Assembly (NCBI GenBank): GCA_037718865.1 | Contig: JBBJMP010000031.1 | Coordinates: forward strand, 1-64,000 | Direction: 5' to 3' | Length of the DNA: 64,000 nt | From: JADCRZ01 sp037718865 | Lineage (GTDB): Bacteria > Bacteroidota > Bacteroidia > Chitinophagales > Chitinophagaceae | Shown: piece after piece, positions 52,378 to 61,351 of the stretch | How positions within the stretch are numbered: position 1 is the first letter of the stretch | How the letters are laid out: each line of letters begins with the position of its first letter | Translations under genes and position numbers: made by a program | The notes under the pieces: generated by a model | The model's database searches: none | Told to the model about the DNA's origin: nothing | Seen by the model: the letters and a program-made list of their open reading frames with translations, nothing else

Positions 52378-53988
52378 TCAACGGTTCAGGCTGCATTGCA
52401 TATCAAAATTGATCTCCGCTTCAAAGGTCCTGTTCCACGGAAGCTTAAAGTTCATATTTGAAGGTTGCTGGCATGATACATTCTTCTGCCTGCTGGTTGC
52501 CATCTTATGAGCATAGAGGTTGCTTAATTCATTAAACGATTTCAACAGCAGCTCCGTCGCATAGTTTTCAACCTGTTTATTAGTGGAATCATCTAAAATT
52601 TTTGAACTTAGTTTGTCCTGGCCAAAATGTTTATTTAGGTTTAATCTTTCGAGACCATGAAAATAATAATCGTCTAGTATACGATGAAAAGTAAACCAGT
52701 TTTGGGCAGTCCAGATACGATCAGCAATGGCCTTATTATTTAAAAGTTTGCGTTCGGACAAGATAAAAATTATTCCTTGCGGCAGCGTTGTACCGATAGT
52801 ATTGGCAGCGGTGTTCCAGGATGCATAACCGTTCAGTTCAGGAAATAGCCCACGCCTTCCCAGTTCGTTGGTGAAAGCGGAATCACCGCCCTGTACATTA
52901 CCTACCGGATCGATATCAGCAACGATAACCCTGTTGCCTTGCCTTACCCGATCTTCAATTTCTGCAGCAAAGCTTGCAGCTCTTCCGGTTTCATGTCTCG
53001 AAGCAAAAACATAGAAGAGCAAATCTGCCTGATTTTCGTTTTCCACCTCCTGTGAACCTGTTGCCTTGATATGATAACTAACCGTTTCTTTTAATGGTTT
53101 ATCTTCAAAAGGCATTACATTATTTGCAGCGACGGCCGATGAATAAACAGGTTTGATCTTTGGCAGGAACCTGTAATGCTGGTTGAGTGCCCTTGCCAGC
53201 AAAAGCATGGACACTTCATCAGCGCCTGGCTGCACAGCAATTTTATTTGTTAGTCCTGCTTTTTTTATTGCTGCAACCAGTTTCAGTCTTTCTGCAACAT
53301 GAATACCTATGGGTTTTGCATCATCCTGCGATAAGATCAGGAAGTCAATTATACCTGATTGGACGAACTGGACAGCTTTTAAATTGATTTGTACATTTCG
53401 TAGTCTTGCCATTCTATAACTTGCCAAAGCTTTGGCCGGGATACTACTTGCCAATATTGAGGTTTCGGCCTTAGACTTATCGTCACTGTTCACCGATATT
53501 TCAGCCCATTTAGCCAGGGCAGCCCTATATGCCTCGTTTTTTCCATCAGCCGTAGGTGCGAGTCGCATGATCACGTTTTGCACATATAAACGAAGCCCCG
53601 GAGCTTTTTTGTGTATCTCGCGGATAACTTCAATACGCTGTAAGGCCAGTCCTGTCTCAACATGATGTGCCCTGGAGCCTACCAAACCTCCATATACAAC
53701 CATATCCAGCGAAATGATAGCAGCATTAAATGATCGGAGATCCTGCTGCTTTAACCATGAAATAATCTTATCAGATTCACCCGGAGTGGTAAATCTGCCA
53801 AGAAATTCTTTTGGAGGCGTAACAATATGAGCATCACCAATCAGGCCCATCTGGCGGGTGAACTGCAGGCATGGCGGCCGGTCATCGAGCGGAACAAATA
53901 AAATTTTTACGGAAGGACTTGAATGAATTTGCGCCAGGGCCGGAATCATTGCAAAAAATACTATTGCAAGCGTTATAAGCTTTTTCAT
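52378..53988 (-). CDS. DUF4127-family secreted protein
   Basis: A 536-residue protein with a signal peptide (MKKLITLAIVFFAMIPALAQ). The N-terminal block VKILFVPLDDRPPCLQFTRQ, followed by LDMVVYGGLVGSRAHHV and QNVIMRLAPTADGKNEAY, identifies DUF4127, a family of exported proteins of unknown function that often lie in polysaccharide or amino-sugar loci. Other family-like blocks are LILSQDDAKPIGIHVAERLK and QPGADEVSMLLLARALNQHY. A catalytic role is not established. It is convergent with the FAD oxidoreductase gene. Confidence 0.9.
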   Translation of the reverse strand: MKKLITLAIVFFAMIPALAQIHSSPSVKILFVPLDDRPPCLQFTRQMGLIGDAHIVTPPKEFLGRFTTPGESDKIISWLKQQDLRSFNAAIISLDMVVYGGLVGSRAHHVETGLALQRIEVIREIHKKAPGLRLYVQNVIMRLAPTADGKNEAYRAALAKWAEISVNSDDKSKAETSILASSIPAKALASYRMARLRNVQINLKAVQFVQSGIIDFLILSQDDAKPIGIHVAERLKLVAAIKKAGLTNKIAVQPGADEVSMLLLARALNQHYRFLPKIKPVYSSAVAANNVMPFEDKPLKETVSYHIKATGSQEVENENQADLLFYVFASRHETGRAASFAAEIEDRVRQGNRVIVADIDPVGNVQGGDSAFTNELGRRGLFPELNGYASWNTAANTIGTTLPQGIIFILSERKLLNNKAIADRIWTAQNWFTFHRILDDYYFHGLERLNLNKHFGQDKLSSKILDDSTNKQVENYATELLLKSFNELSNLYAHKMATSRQKNVSCQQPSNMNFKLPWNRTFEAEINFDMQCSLNR

Positions 53989-54106
53989 TGGGGGTAAACG
54001 ATGTTGGTGAACAAGTTAAATGTATAGGATAAATATTAGTAGGCAATGATTTTCTACCTTTATCGGGTTAAAGTTTACGAATATTAATTTACTCGTTTTT
54101 TCTCCC

Positions 54107-56830
54107 ATGGCATACCCTGTACTTTATCACAACGAATTAGATATAAAAAGCGTTGAAAAGACTTTTTCAAAAACCCTGCATCAACTGCAGGAAGGCGATT
54201 TCAAAAGCGCCGATGTGCGAAAAATGGGCGATACAATCTATTACCGGGCTAGGCTGGACCTGCGTGACAGGTTATTGTTCAGCCTGATACTCTTTCATGG
54301 CGAAAAACATTTGCTGCTGCTGGAAGTAATAAAGGACCACAACTACGCCCGGAGCCGCTTTCTGCGCGGTGCCCAGATTCCTGAAGATGATAAATTAGTG
54401 TCAGTGCCAAATCCCGAAAAAGAGTTAAACGGTCACGCGCCTGAACTAACCTATCTCAATGCCAGCAACCGCTCCGTACATCTGCTGAACAAATTCATTT
54501 CATTTGACGAATTGCAGCAGTCTGTTTTTTTGCTCCATTCGCCACTCATCATTATCGGATCGGCAGGTAGCGGTAAAACTGCGCTCGTACTGGAGAAAAT
54601 GAAGACGCTACCTGGCAACGTAGCATATATATCGCTTTCCAAATTTTTGGTGGATCATGCATCTGCCCTGTACTTTGGTAATGGATATGACAACAAGAAC
54701 CAGGAGGCGGAATTTCTTTCCCTAAACGATTACCTGGCCAGTTGGAATAAACCGCAGGGTCGTGAAATACACTTCCATGCCTTCGAGCCCTGGTTTGCCC
54801 GTCATGCCCAGGCATTAAAAATAAATGAACCGTACCGGGTATACGAAGAATTTAAAGGTGTTATTACCGGTTCTCCCGTACATGCGGCATGGCTCACAAA
54901 AGAAGAATACCTTTCTTTGGGTGTTAAGCAATCTATTTTTAATCTGGATGAACGCGAAAAGCTGTATACGCTCTTTCAAAAATATATGGTCTGGCTAAAT
55001 GAATATAACTGGTACGATAGCAACATAATCTGCTATGAATACCTGGCGTTAGTGAAACCTCGCTACGATTATGTTGTAGTGGACGAGGTGCAGGATATCA
55101 CGAATATACAGTTGAAATGTATCCTGCAATCGCTTACCCGGAAGACAAGTTTCATTCTGACCGGTGACAGCAATCAAATCGTTCATCCTAACTTCTTTTC
55201 ATGGTCGAAGGTAAAAACCTTTTTTCACCAAAGTGGGAATGCAGAAAAGCAGATTAAAATACTTCAAACCAATTATCGGAATAGCCGGCAAGTAGTTCAG
55301 TTAAGCAATATCCTGCTGAAAATCAAAAACAGCCGCTTTGGCTCCATAGACCGCGAAAGCAACTACCTGGTTAACACGATCAGTCAGCATACAGGCGAAG
55401 TATTGCTATATGGTGATGAGGATAAAAAGAAAAACGAGCTCAACCGCCGTACACAGCAAAGCGCCCATTTTGCGGTAATTGTTACCGATAATGTTTACAA
55501 GGACGAAGCGAGGCGTTACTTTAAAACTCCATTGGTGTTCAGCGTACAGGAAGCCAAGGGCCTGGAGTATGAGAATGTGATCCTGGTGAATTTTGTTTCC
55601 AACCATGAGGCTGAATTCCGGGAAATTATTTATGGGGTGTCGGCTGAGGATCTGGAGCAAACAGAACTCCATTATAACCGTGCTTCGAGTAAATATGATA
55701 AAGACGCTGAAATTTATAAGTTTTACATTAATTCATTTTATGTAGCCATTACCCGTGGCATCAAAAATATTTACCTGTTTGAAAAACGCATCACTCATCC
55801 TGTTTTGCAATTATTGCAATTACAGGAAAGCAAAAAAGAGATACAGGTAGCCGAAATAAAATCAAGCCGGGAAGAATGGCTGGAAGAGGCCCGCCGCCTG
55901 AGTGAACAGGGAAAGTATGAACAGTCTGAACAGATCCGGGCCAAATATTTAGGTTATGAATACATCAGTGCTGAACAATTGGAAGTCATGTCGAAACTGG
56001 CCCTTGATCCGGCTAAAAAGGAAGAGGAAGTTAAAAAAGAACGTAAACAATTGTTTCAATATGCTATTCATCATCAGCGTCTTGATTGGATAGATCAATT
56101 GGCCATACTGCAATTTCAACGGGCAATATTATATATGAAAGAAGTGAGGCTGCATCGCCGCGAATTCGTCAAAAATATCAGGATGGGCCGTCGACAGGAT
56201 GTATTGTCCACTATCAACAAGTATAACATCGGGTTTACTTCCGAGGAAGGTGCAACGGCGATCATGCTGGCCCTGCATTATGATCAGCCCGAACTGGCTA
56301 CGGAACTGCTGAAACGAAACGCCTCCATCCGCCAGAATGATCCCAATGGCTGGCTGCCTATTGACTATCTGCTGCATGGCTATTACAAAAACAAGCTCCT
56401 GAAACACCAGCAGGTGGCTAGTTTAAAAACATTGCAACAGTTCTGGTATCTGGTAAAACCGCAAGGTATTATCATGGAGGTAGATAATCATCAGCTCTAT
56501 ATAGGCGGAAACAGTATGCTTTTCTTTTTAGTAATGGCCATGCGAACCTTACAGGCTGATCATCCCAATAAAGTTAAGGTTACGCGCCTGGAAGACAATA
56601 AAGAAGAATTCATCACCGGAGCTTTTAGCATGGATGATATTGAGAAACTGGCTTCACTTATACCTGATGAAATACTGCCGCCCTATCGAAAGAATCGTTC
56701 ATACATTAACAGCATACTTTCTTCCAATGAAATCAGCCGCAGGGAGCAGCCTGGCTGTAAATTCGCATTTCAAAGAGTGCAAAGGGGATGGTATATGCTG
56801 AATCCGGATATTAAATGGTCAACAAGCTAA
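54107..56830 (+). CDS. SF1 (UvrD/Rep-like) helicase with RelE-like N-terminus and ankyrin-like C-terminus
   Basis: A 907-residue cytosolic protein. Residues ~15-90 (FKSADVRKMGDTIYYRARLD, then RLLFSLILFHGEKHLLLLEV) have the pattern of a RelE/ParE-type fold. A helicase core follows with Walker A GSAGSGKTA (~151), Walker B VVVDEVQD (~323), LTGDSNQI (~351), motif IV LQTNYRNS (~386), motif V VQEAKGLEYENVILV (~481) and motif VI FYVAITRG (~544). Motifs are intact, so it should hydrolyse ATP. The region beyond residue 700 has ankyrin-like repeats (EEGATAIMLALHYDQPELAT, ELLKRNASIRQNDPNGWLPI). It is not RecB, PcrA or UvrD in architecture. A role in repair or in anti-phage or toxin-like defence is speculation. 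Confidence 0.85.
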   Translation: MAYPVLYHNELDIKSVEKTFSKTLHQLQEGDFKSADVRKMGDTIYYRARLDLRDRLLFSLILFHGEKHLLLLEVIKDHNYARSRFLRGAQIPEDDKLVSVPNPEKELNGHAPELTYLNASNRSVHLLNKFISFDELQQSVFLLHSPLIIIGSAGSGKTALVLEKMKTLPGNVAYISLSKFLVDHASALYFGNGYDNKNQEAEFLSLNDYLASWNKPQGREIHFHAFEPWFARHAQALKINEPYRVYEEFKGVITGSPVHAAWLTKEEYLSLGVKQSIFNLDEREKLYTLFQKYMVWLNEYNWYDSNIICYEYLALVKPRYDYVVVDEVQDITNIQLKCILQSLTRKTSFILTGDSNQIVHPNFFSWSKVKTFFHQSGNAEKQIKILQTNYRNSRQVVQLSNILLKIKNSRFGSIDRESNYLVNTISQHTGEVLLYGDEDKKKNELNRRTQQSAHFAVIVTDNVYKDEARRYFKTPLVFSVQEAKGLEYENVILVNFVSNHEAEFREIIYGVSAEDLEQTELHYNRASSKYDKDAEIYKFYINSFYVAITRGIKNIYLFEKRITHPVLQLLQLQESKKEIQVAEIKSSREEWLEEARRLSEQGKYEQSEQIRAKYLGYEYISAEQLEVMSKLALDPAKKEEEVKKERKQLFQYAIHHQRLDWIDQLAILQFQRAILYMKEVRLHRREFVKNIRMGRRQDVLSTINKYNIGFTSEEGATAIMLALHYDQPELATELLKRNASIRQNDPNGWLPIDYLLHGYYKNKLLKHQQVASLKTLQQFWYLVKPQGIIMEVDNHQLYIGGNSMLFFLVMAMRTLQADHPNKVKVTRLEDNKEEFITGAFSMDDIEKLASLIPDEILPPYRKNRSYINSILSSNEISRREQPGCKFAFQRVQRGWYMLNPDIKWSTS

Positions 56831-56972
56831 GGCCCGAAAGGTTTTCCCTAAAAACACGTACATTTCCAGAGAAAAGATGCCCGCACCTGCAAATATATAA
56901 ACGTTTTTTATCAGTACAAAAGAAAGTACGAATTAGTATCTTGCATATTAGAACAGCATTAAAAGGAAATTT

Positions 56973-58403
56973 ATGGAAAAAGCGAAAAACGCTCAAAGCA
57001 GGCGAAATTTTTTGAAAAATACTGTTAAGGCAACCGCTGGCGCAGTAGCCCTTTCAAATTTTCCAACAATTGTTCCTGCATCTGTATTTGGGAAAAATGC
57101 GCCAAGCAAAAAAATCAATATCGGGCAAATTGGTATTGGACGGATTGCCCGTACGCACGACCTTGCAGAGACATTTAAATACGATGTCGCCCGTATAATA
57201 GCCGTAGCTGATGTTGACCGTGCCAGGTTAGAAAGTGGTAAGAAGATGATAGAAGGATGGTACGCTAAGAAAACGGCGCAGGAGAACTATATGGATGTTA
57301 AAATTTACGATGATTATCATGCTCTGTTGGCTAATAAAGACATCGATGCTGTAATCATCAGTACTCCCGACCATTGGCATGCACAGCCTGCTATTGAAGC
57401 GGCATTGGCCGGAAAACATATTTATCTGCAAAAGCCCACTTCGCTTACTATTGAAGAAGGGCGACAAATGAGCGACGCCGTGCGGAAATCAGGCGTTACC
57501 TTCCAATTGGGAAGTCAGCAGCGTTCCGTGAATCCGTGGCCACAGTTTAAAAAAGCATGTGAGCTGGTGAGAAACGGACGAATAGGCAAACTGCATACGG
57601 TACAGGTCGGCCTTCCTAGTGATCCTGCAGGTGGAGAAACCAGGGAGATGCCCATTCCTCAAAATCTGAACTACGATATGTGGCTTGGCTCTACTCCATA
57701 CGTGTATTATACGCTTGATCGTGTTCATTCCCAGACTGATCCTAATTCCAGGGGCGGCTGGCTGCGTCTTGAGCAGTTTGGAGCAGGCATGATTACCGGT
57801 TGGGGAGTGCATCACATTGATATTGCCCACTGGGGCATGAATACGGAACTTACAGGCCCTATAGAGGTAGAAGCTACTGCAGCATTTCCAACGAGTGGCT
57901 TATGGAATGTGCATGGTGACTACGAGGTAAAGGCGAAGTATGCAAATGGAGTTACGATGATTATGAATAGCAAAAATCCGAACGGCATTCGTTTTGAAGG
58001 CAGCGATGGATGGATTTTTGTAACCAGGGGTAACGTTGGTGTCACTGCTTCCGATCCAACATCCGCGGGCAAGGCTGAAAAGGCCTTCACTGCCAGCGAT
58101 CCAAAAATATTGTCTTCTGTGATTGGCCCAAATGAAGTTCACCTGTATGAAAGTCCGGAGCAGCATGGCAACTGGCTGGATTGCATTCAAAGTAAAAAAC
58201 CTACTATTAGTCCTGCCGAACTGGCTCATCGGTCCTGCAGTGCATGTCTTGTGGCTCATGCTGCCATGAAAACACACGGGAAGCTTTATTGGGATCCCCA
58301 AAAGGAAGTTTTTAAAGATAATGTTGAGGCGAATAAATTATTGTCACGGCCACAACGATATCCTTATGGAACAAACTATGTGATCAGCAGGAAAAGTGTC
58401 TAG
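56973..58403 (+). CDS. Gfo/Idh/MocA-family oxidoreductase with Tat signal
   Basis: A 476-residue protein whose N-terminus carries a Tat motif (SRRNFLKN, residues 9-16) and a hydrophobic stretch, so it is periplasmic. The Rossmann loop GQIGIGRIART (~51) binds NAD(P). VIISTPDHWHAQPAIEAALA and IYLQKPTSLTIEEG give the conserved region in which the usual EKP is QKP. The C-terminal domain GWGVHHIDIAHWGMNTELTG holds the catalytic histidines. Family members oxidise or isomerise sugars and polyols. The gene follows the helicase by 142 bases and appears to be its own unit. Confidence 0.93.
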   Translation: MEKAKNAQSRRNFLKNTVKATAGAVALSNFPTIVPASVFGKNAPSKKINIGQIGIGRIARTHDLAETFKYDVARIIAVADVDRARLESGKKMIEGWYAKKTAQENYMDVKIYDDYHALLANKDIDAVIISTPDHWHAQPAIEAALAGKHIYLQKPTSLTIEEGRQMSDAVRKSGVTFQLGSQQRSVNPWPQFKKACELVRNGRIGKLHTVQVGLPSDPAGGETREMPIPQNLNYDMWLGSTPYVYYTLDRVHSQTDPNSRGGWLRLEQFGAGMITGWGVHHIDIAHWGMNTELTGPIEVEATAAFPTSGLWNVHGDYEVKAKYANGVTMIMNSKNPNGIRFEGSDGWIFVTRGNVGVTASDPTSAGKAEKAFTASDPKILSSVIGPNEVHLYESPEQHGNWLDCIQSKKPTISPAELAHRSCSACLVAHAAMKTHGKLYWDPQKEVFKDNVEANKLLSRPQRYPYGTNYVISRKSV

Positions 58404-58474
58404 TGAACGCGTTTTCGTCCATAATCGGAACATAAGCATGAAATCATTAAATTCGTACCAGTAAATTTACACAT

Positions 58475-58738
58475 ATGAAAAAATTAATCATTACTGCTTC
58501 CATGCTGCTTGCGTTGGGAGGATTTTCTTTTGCTCAGACTTCTCCAGCTAAAACCCAGACAAAGACATCCACTTACAAGCAGGAGGTGAAAAAAGACGGG
58601 AAAGTTACTTCTAAAACAACCACCAGCAAAGAGGCCACCACATCTCAGACAGAGGCTAAACCCGGAAGTCCAGCTACTACCAAAACTGCAACAAAAAAAA
58701 GCACCCAGACGGTAAAGAAAAAATCTGGCAATAATTAA
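58475..58738 (+). CDS. small secreted Lys/Thr-rich protein
   Basis: An 87-residue protein with a signal peptide (MKKLIITASMLLALGGFSFA). The remainder is low-complexity Lys, Thr and Ser sequence (YKQEVKKDGKVTSKTTTSKE, then TATKKSTQTVKKKSGN). It should be intrinsically disordered and highly basic in the periplasm or outside. Similar small proteins are common in Bacteroidota but have no assigned function. It is convergent with GH76, with the palindromic element between. Confidence 0.75.
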   Translation: MKKLIITASMLLALGGFSFAQTSPAKTQTKTSTYKQEVKKDGKVTSKTTTSKEATTSQTEAKPGSPATTKTATKKSTQTVKKKSGNN

Positions 58739-58740
58739 AC

Positions 58741-58796
58741 TTTAGTCAGAGACTAAAAGAACATAGTTATACGAAGTCCGACGACTTCGTATAACT
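58741..58796. repeat. AGTC/GACT-core hairpin pair between convergent genes (copy 2)
   Basis: TTTAGTC/GACTAAA (loop AGA) is followed by AGTTATACGAAGTC/GACTTCGTATAACT, a perfect 14-bp stem with loop CGAC. The order of motifs (AGTC hairpin, AGAACATAG, then TACGAAGTC hairpin) is the same as in the right half of the element at 52254-52347. The second stem overlaps the stop codon of the GH76 gene. It could also terminate both convergent transcripts. Confidence 0.8.
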
Positions 58797-59916
58797 ACCA
58801 TTTATATTTTTCTTCCAGCAAAGCAAACCTGGCCAGTATCTCCAGCATGCCCCCGTGCGCCACAAGATCCTGGACCTTGCTTTTTTGTACCAACAATCCA
58901 TCACTGTTTCTCTGCTTCGTCAATGTTTCATCAAGGCATTCTTTGAAAGCCCTGATATACTTTGTGTCGGTATTGTGGTTCAACAGATGCTGGTAACCTC
59001 TTAACATTACAGCATTGAACCAGTAATTATCTTTAAACTGTTTGTCTCCATAGAAATAGCTCATCGAGCTATCCGCAATGGCCACTGCTTCGTTTAAATA
59101 TTTTTTGTCACCGGTCAGCTCATAAAGGTAGATATTCGATTGCAGCATGGTACCGGTATTATACGTGTAAGTCCTGCGACCGATACGCTGCGTTTTAATG
59201 TCTATGTTGTCGTAATATAATTTGTTTGGAGCCTGAAGTTTTTCATTCGTCCATTTATAGAGCATCGTTGCTGTATCGAGAAAGGGCTTTTGCCTGGTTG
59301 CCTTGTATAGTTGTAATGCGAGGATGATGCCCGGTCCGTTCGAACAAGTATTTTTAGAGATCTTTTTGTTTTCCTGCCAGTAGATGCCACCGGCGAGAAC
59401 CGTGTCATACCCTGTCATCATATAGTCGTAGATGAGCTTTCCCAGTTGCAGGTCAGATTTTTTCTGTAGCCTCAAGTACCTGTCCATCGCGGTGATACCT
59501 ATCCATTGGTTGTCGTCGTAAAAGCGATCGCCACCCTTTAGCTTCATGATGTATGAAGCATAGCCGGGCTTCGGCGGGGCGGGGTCATAATAATCTCCGA
59601 TAATAGACAGCAGGGGATCAACAAGATTTTTACCGGCTTTCGCCACTTCAATCTCGTGATTGGCCTGTAGCATGGCACAGAGGGGCCATAAATAAGAATA
59701 AGGATTGTGATCTGGGGCAGGAGCCGGAAACTCCTTATAATACCCCGAAGCCTGATCATAAAAGTGCTTCTGTATGACGGACTGAAATTGCAACATCTCC
59801 TTTTTGTAGGAAGCAGCCTTTGGATAACTGCTGTCTTTGACAGCGCCTTGTCCCAATGCGACAAAACAAACGCCCAATAAAACAATCAGGAAGGGTATCA
59901 TTGTCTTTTTAAGCAT
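58795..59916 (-). CDS. glycoside hydrolase family 76-like alpha-1,6-mannanase
   Basis: I place the start at 59916, giving MLKKTMIPFLIVLLGVCFVA, a signal peptide; the frame has a 48-codon upstream extension without such a signal. The 373-residue protein is an (alpha/alpha)6-barrel of GH76 type. GGDRFYDDNQWIGITAMDRY carries the paired aspartates that are catalytic in family members, and IYWQENKKISKNTCSNGPGI and YTYNTGTMLQSNIYLYELTG follow the usual order. GH76 enzymes cut alpha-1,6-mannan such as yeast cell-wall backbone. Other mannan genes are not close by. Confidence 0.88.
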   Translation of the reverse strand: MLKKTMIPFLIVLLGVCFVALGQGAVKDSSYPKAASYKKEMLQFQSVIQKHFYDQASGYYKEFPAPAPDHNPYSYLWPLCAMLQANHEIEVAKAGKNLVDPLLSIIGDYYDPAPPKPGYASYIMKLKGGDRFYDDNQWIGITAMDRYLRLQKKSDLQLGKLIYDYMMTGYDTVLAGGIYWQENKKISKNTCSNGPGIILALQLYKATRQKPFLDTATMLYKWTNEKLQAPNKLYYDNIDIKTQRIGRRTYTYNTGTMLQSNIYLYELTGDKKYLNEAVAIADSSMSYFYGDKQFKDNYWFNAVMLRGYQHLLNHNTDTKYIRAFKECLDETLTKQRNSDGLLVQKSKVQDLVAHGGMLEILARFALLEEKYKW

Positions 59917-60190
59917 GGCCAAAAGTTTAAAATAAAATGTTAACCGCATACTGGTATCATAGCCGGTTTTGCGAAAGTATTGGGTGAAATTATGGGAAAT
60001 TCTGATCTTTCGATTTGATACGATATAAAAGAAGCATGGATGTAAGTCTACGTTATTCATTAATTAGAAAAATACATGTTGCGTGCAGGTAGTTGCAACA
60101 ATTAAAACACCTGGAAATTGAATTAACTTACACCTCGCGTAAGCGGCCATAATGCGGGCAAGTTTTGTATAAAGGATGCAAAAATAAATT

Positions 60191-61339
60191 ATGAAAATCA
60201 TCAACTACCAATTGTTCCAGGTGCCACCCCGTTGGCTATTTTTAAAAATTGAAACGGATGAAGGGATTAGCGGATGGGGCGAACCCATTGTTGAAGGGAA
60301 AGCAGCTACTGTGCGAACGGCTGTTGGTGAGATGATGGAATACATCATCGACAAAGATCCGATGCATATCGAAGACCACTGGAATGTGCTTTACCGCGGC
60401 GGCTTTTACCGCGGCGGCCCTGTTTTAATGAGCGCTATTTCAGGGATAGACCAGGCATTGTGGGATATAAAAGGCAAATATTTTAATGCACCTATATACC
60501 AGTTGATGGGTGGCAAGGTAAGAGACAAGGTGCGGGTGTATTCGTGGATTGCGGGTGATAAACCTGCAGATGCAGCCAGTGAAGCGCAGCAGGCTGTGTT
60601 CAATGGTTTCACAGCACTTAAAATGAATGCCACGGAAGAGCTGCAATACATTGATTCTTTCGAAAAAGTTAGCAGGGTGCTGGAACGAGTGTCAGCAGTA
60701 AGAGAAGCAGTAGGACAATCAGTGGGTATTGGCATCGACTTCCACGGCCGTGTGCACAAGCCCATGGCAAAAGTGCTGGCAAAAGAACTGGAAGCCTTGC
60801 ATCCGATGTTTATTGAAGAACCGGTGCTGCCTGAAAACAATGAGGCATTGCGGGAGATCGCCTTACATACTTCCATCCCCATAGCTACCGGCGAAAGAAT
60901 GTTTAGCCGCTGGCATTTTAAAAAGGTTTTGATGGATGGTTATGTGGATATTATTCAACCCGACGTTTCGCATGCCGGTGGTATTACGGAATGCAAAAAA
61001 ATAATCTCTATGGCCGAAACATTTGATGTGGCGGCAGCGCCTCATTGTCCGCTGGGCCCTATTGCGCTGGCTGCCTGCCTGCAGGTGGATGCCACTTGCC
61101 ACAATGCCTTTATACAGGAGCAAAGCTTAAAAATTCATTACAATCAGGGAAGCGATTTGCTGGATTATCTTGCAGATAAATCTGTTTTCGAATATAACAA
61201 TGGCTTTGTAAAGATTCCGGATGGCCCGGGACTGGGAATAGAAATAAATGAAGACTTTGTAAAGAAAATGGCAGAAACGGGCCATAACTGGCGGAACCCT
61301 TTATGGCGGCACGAAGATGGAAGTGTGGCGGAGTGGTAA
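60191..61339 (+). CDS. dgoD: D-galactonate dehydratase
   Basis: A 382-residue enolase-superfamily protein highly similar in reading to E. coli DgoD over its whole length (PPRWLFLKIETDEG near the start, FYRGGPVLMSAISGIDQALWD, PHCPLGPIALAACL, NWRNPLWRHEDGSVAEW at the end). The catalytic and metal residues fall at the same numbers as in E. coli: Asp183 and His185 in IDFHGR, Glu209, Glu235 and His285. The enzyme dehydrates D-galactonate to 2-keto-3-deoxygalactonate in the cytosol. KDGal kinase and aldolase (dgoK, dgoA) are not in this window. Translation of the next gene follows after 12 bases. Confidence 0.95.
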   Translation: MKIINYQLFQVPPRWLFLKIETDEGISGWGEPIVEGKAATVRTAVGEMMEYIIDKDPMHIEDHWNVLYRGGFYRGGPVLMSAISGIDQALWDIKGKYFNAPIYQLMGGKVRDKVRVYSWIAGDKPADAASEAQQAVFNGFTALKMNATEELQYIDSFEKVSRVLERVSAVREAVGQSVGIGIDFHGRVHKPMAKVLAKELEALHPMFIEEPVLPENNEALREIALHTSIPIATGERMFSRWHFKKVLMDGYVDIIQPDVSHAGGITECKKIISMAETFDVAAAPHCPLGPIALAACLQVDATCHNAFIQEQSLKIHYNQGSDLLDYLADKSVFEYNNGFVKIPDGPGLGIEINEDFVKKMAETGHNWRNPLWRHEDGSVAEW

Positions 61340-61351
61340 TACCTCATACCT

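Noticed and set aside
57228..58301. Antisense frames opposite the Gfo/Idh/MocA gene
   Set aside because: Shadows of a gene with clear NAD loop and domain order.
60406..60882. Antisense 158-codon frame opposite dgoD
   Set aside because: Lies entirely inside dgoD, whose catalytic residues are all in place.
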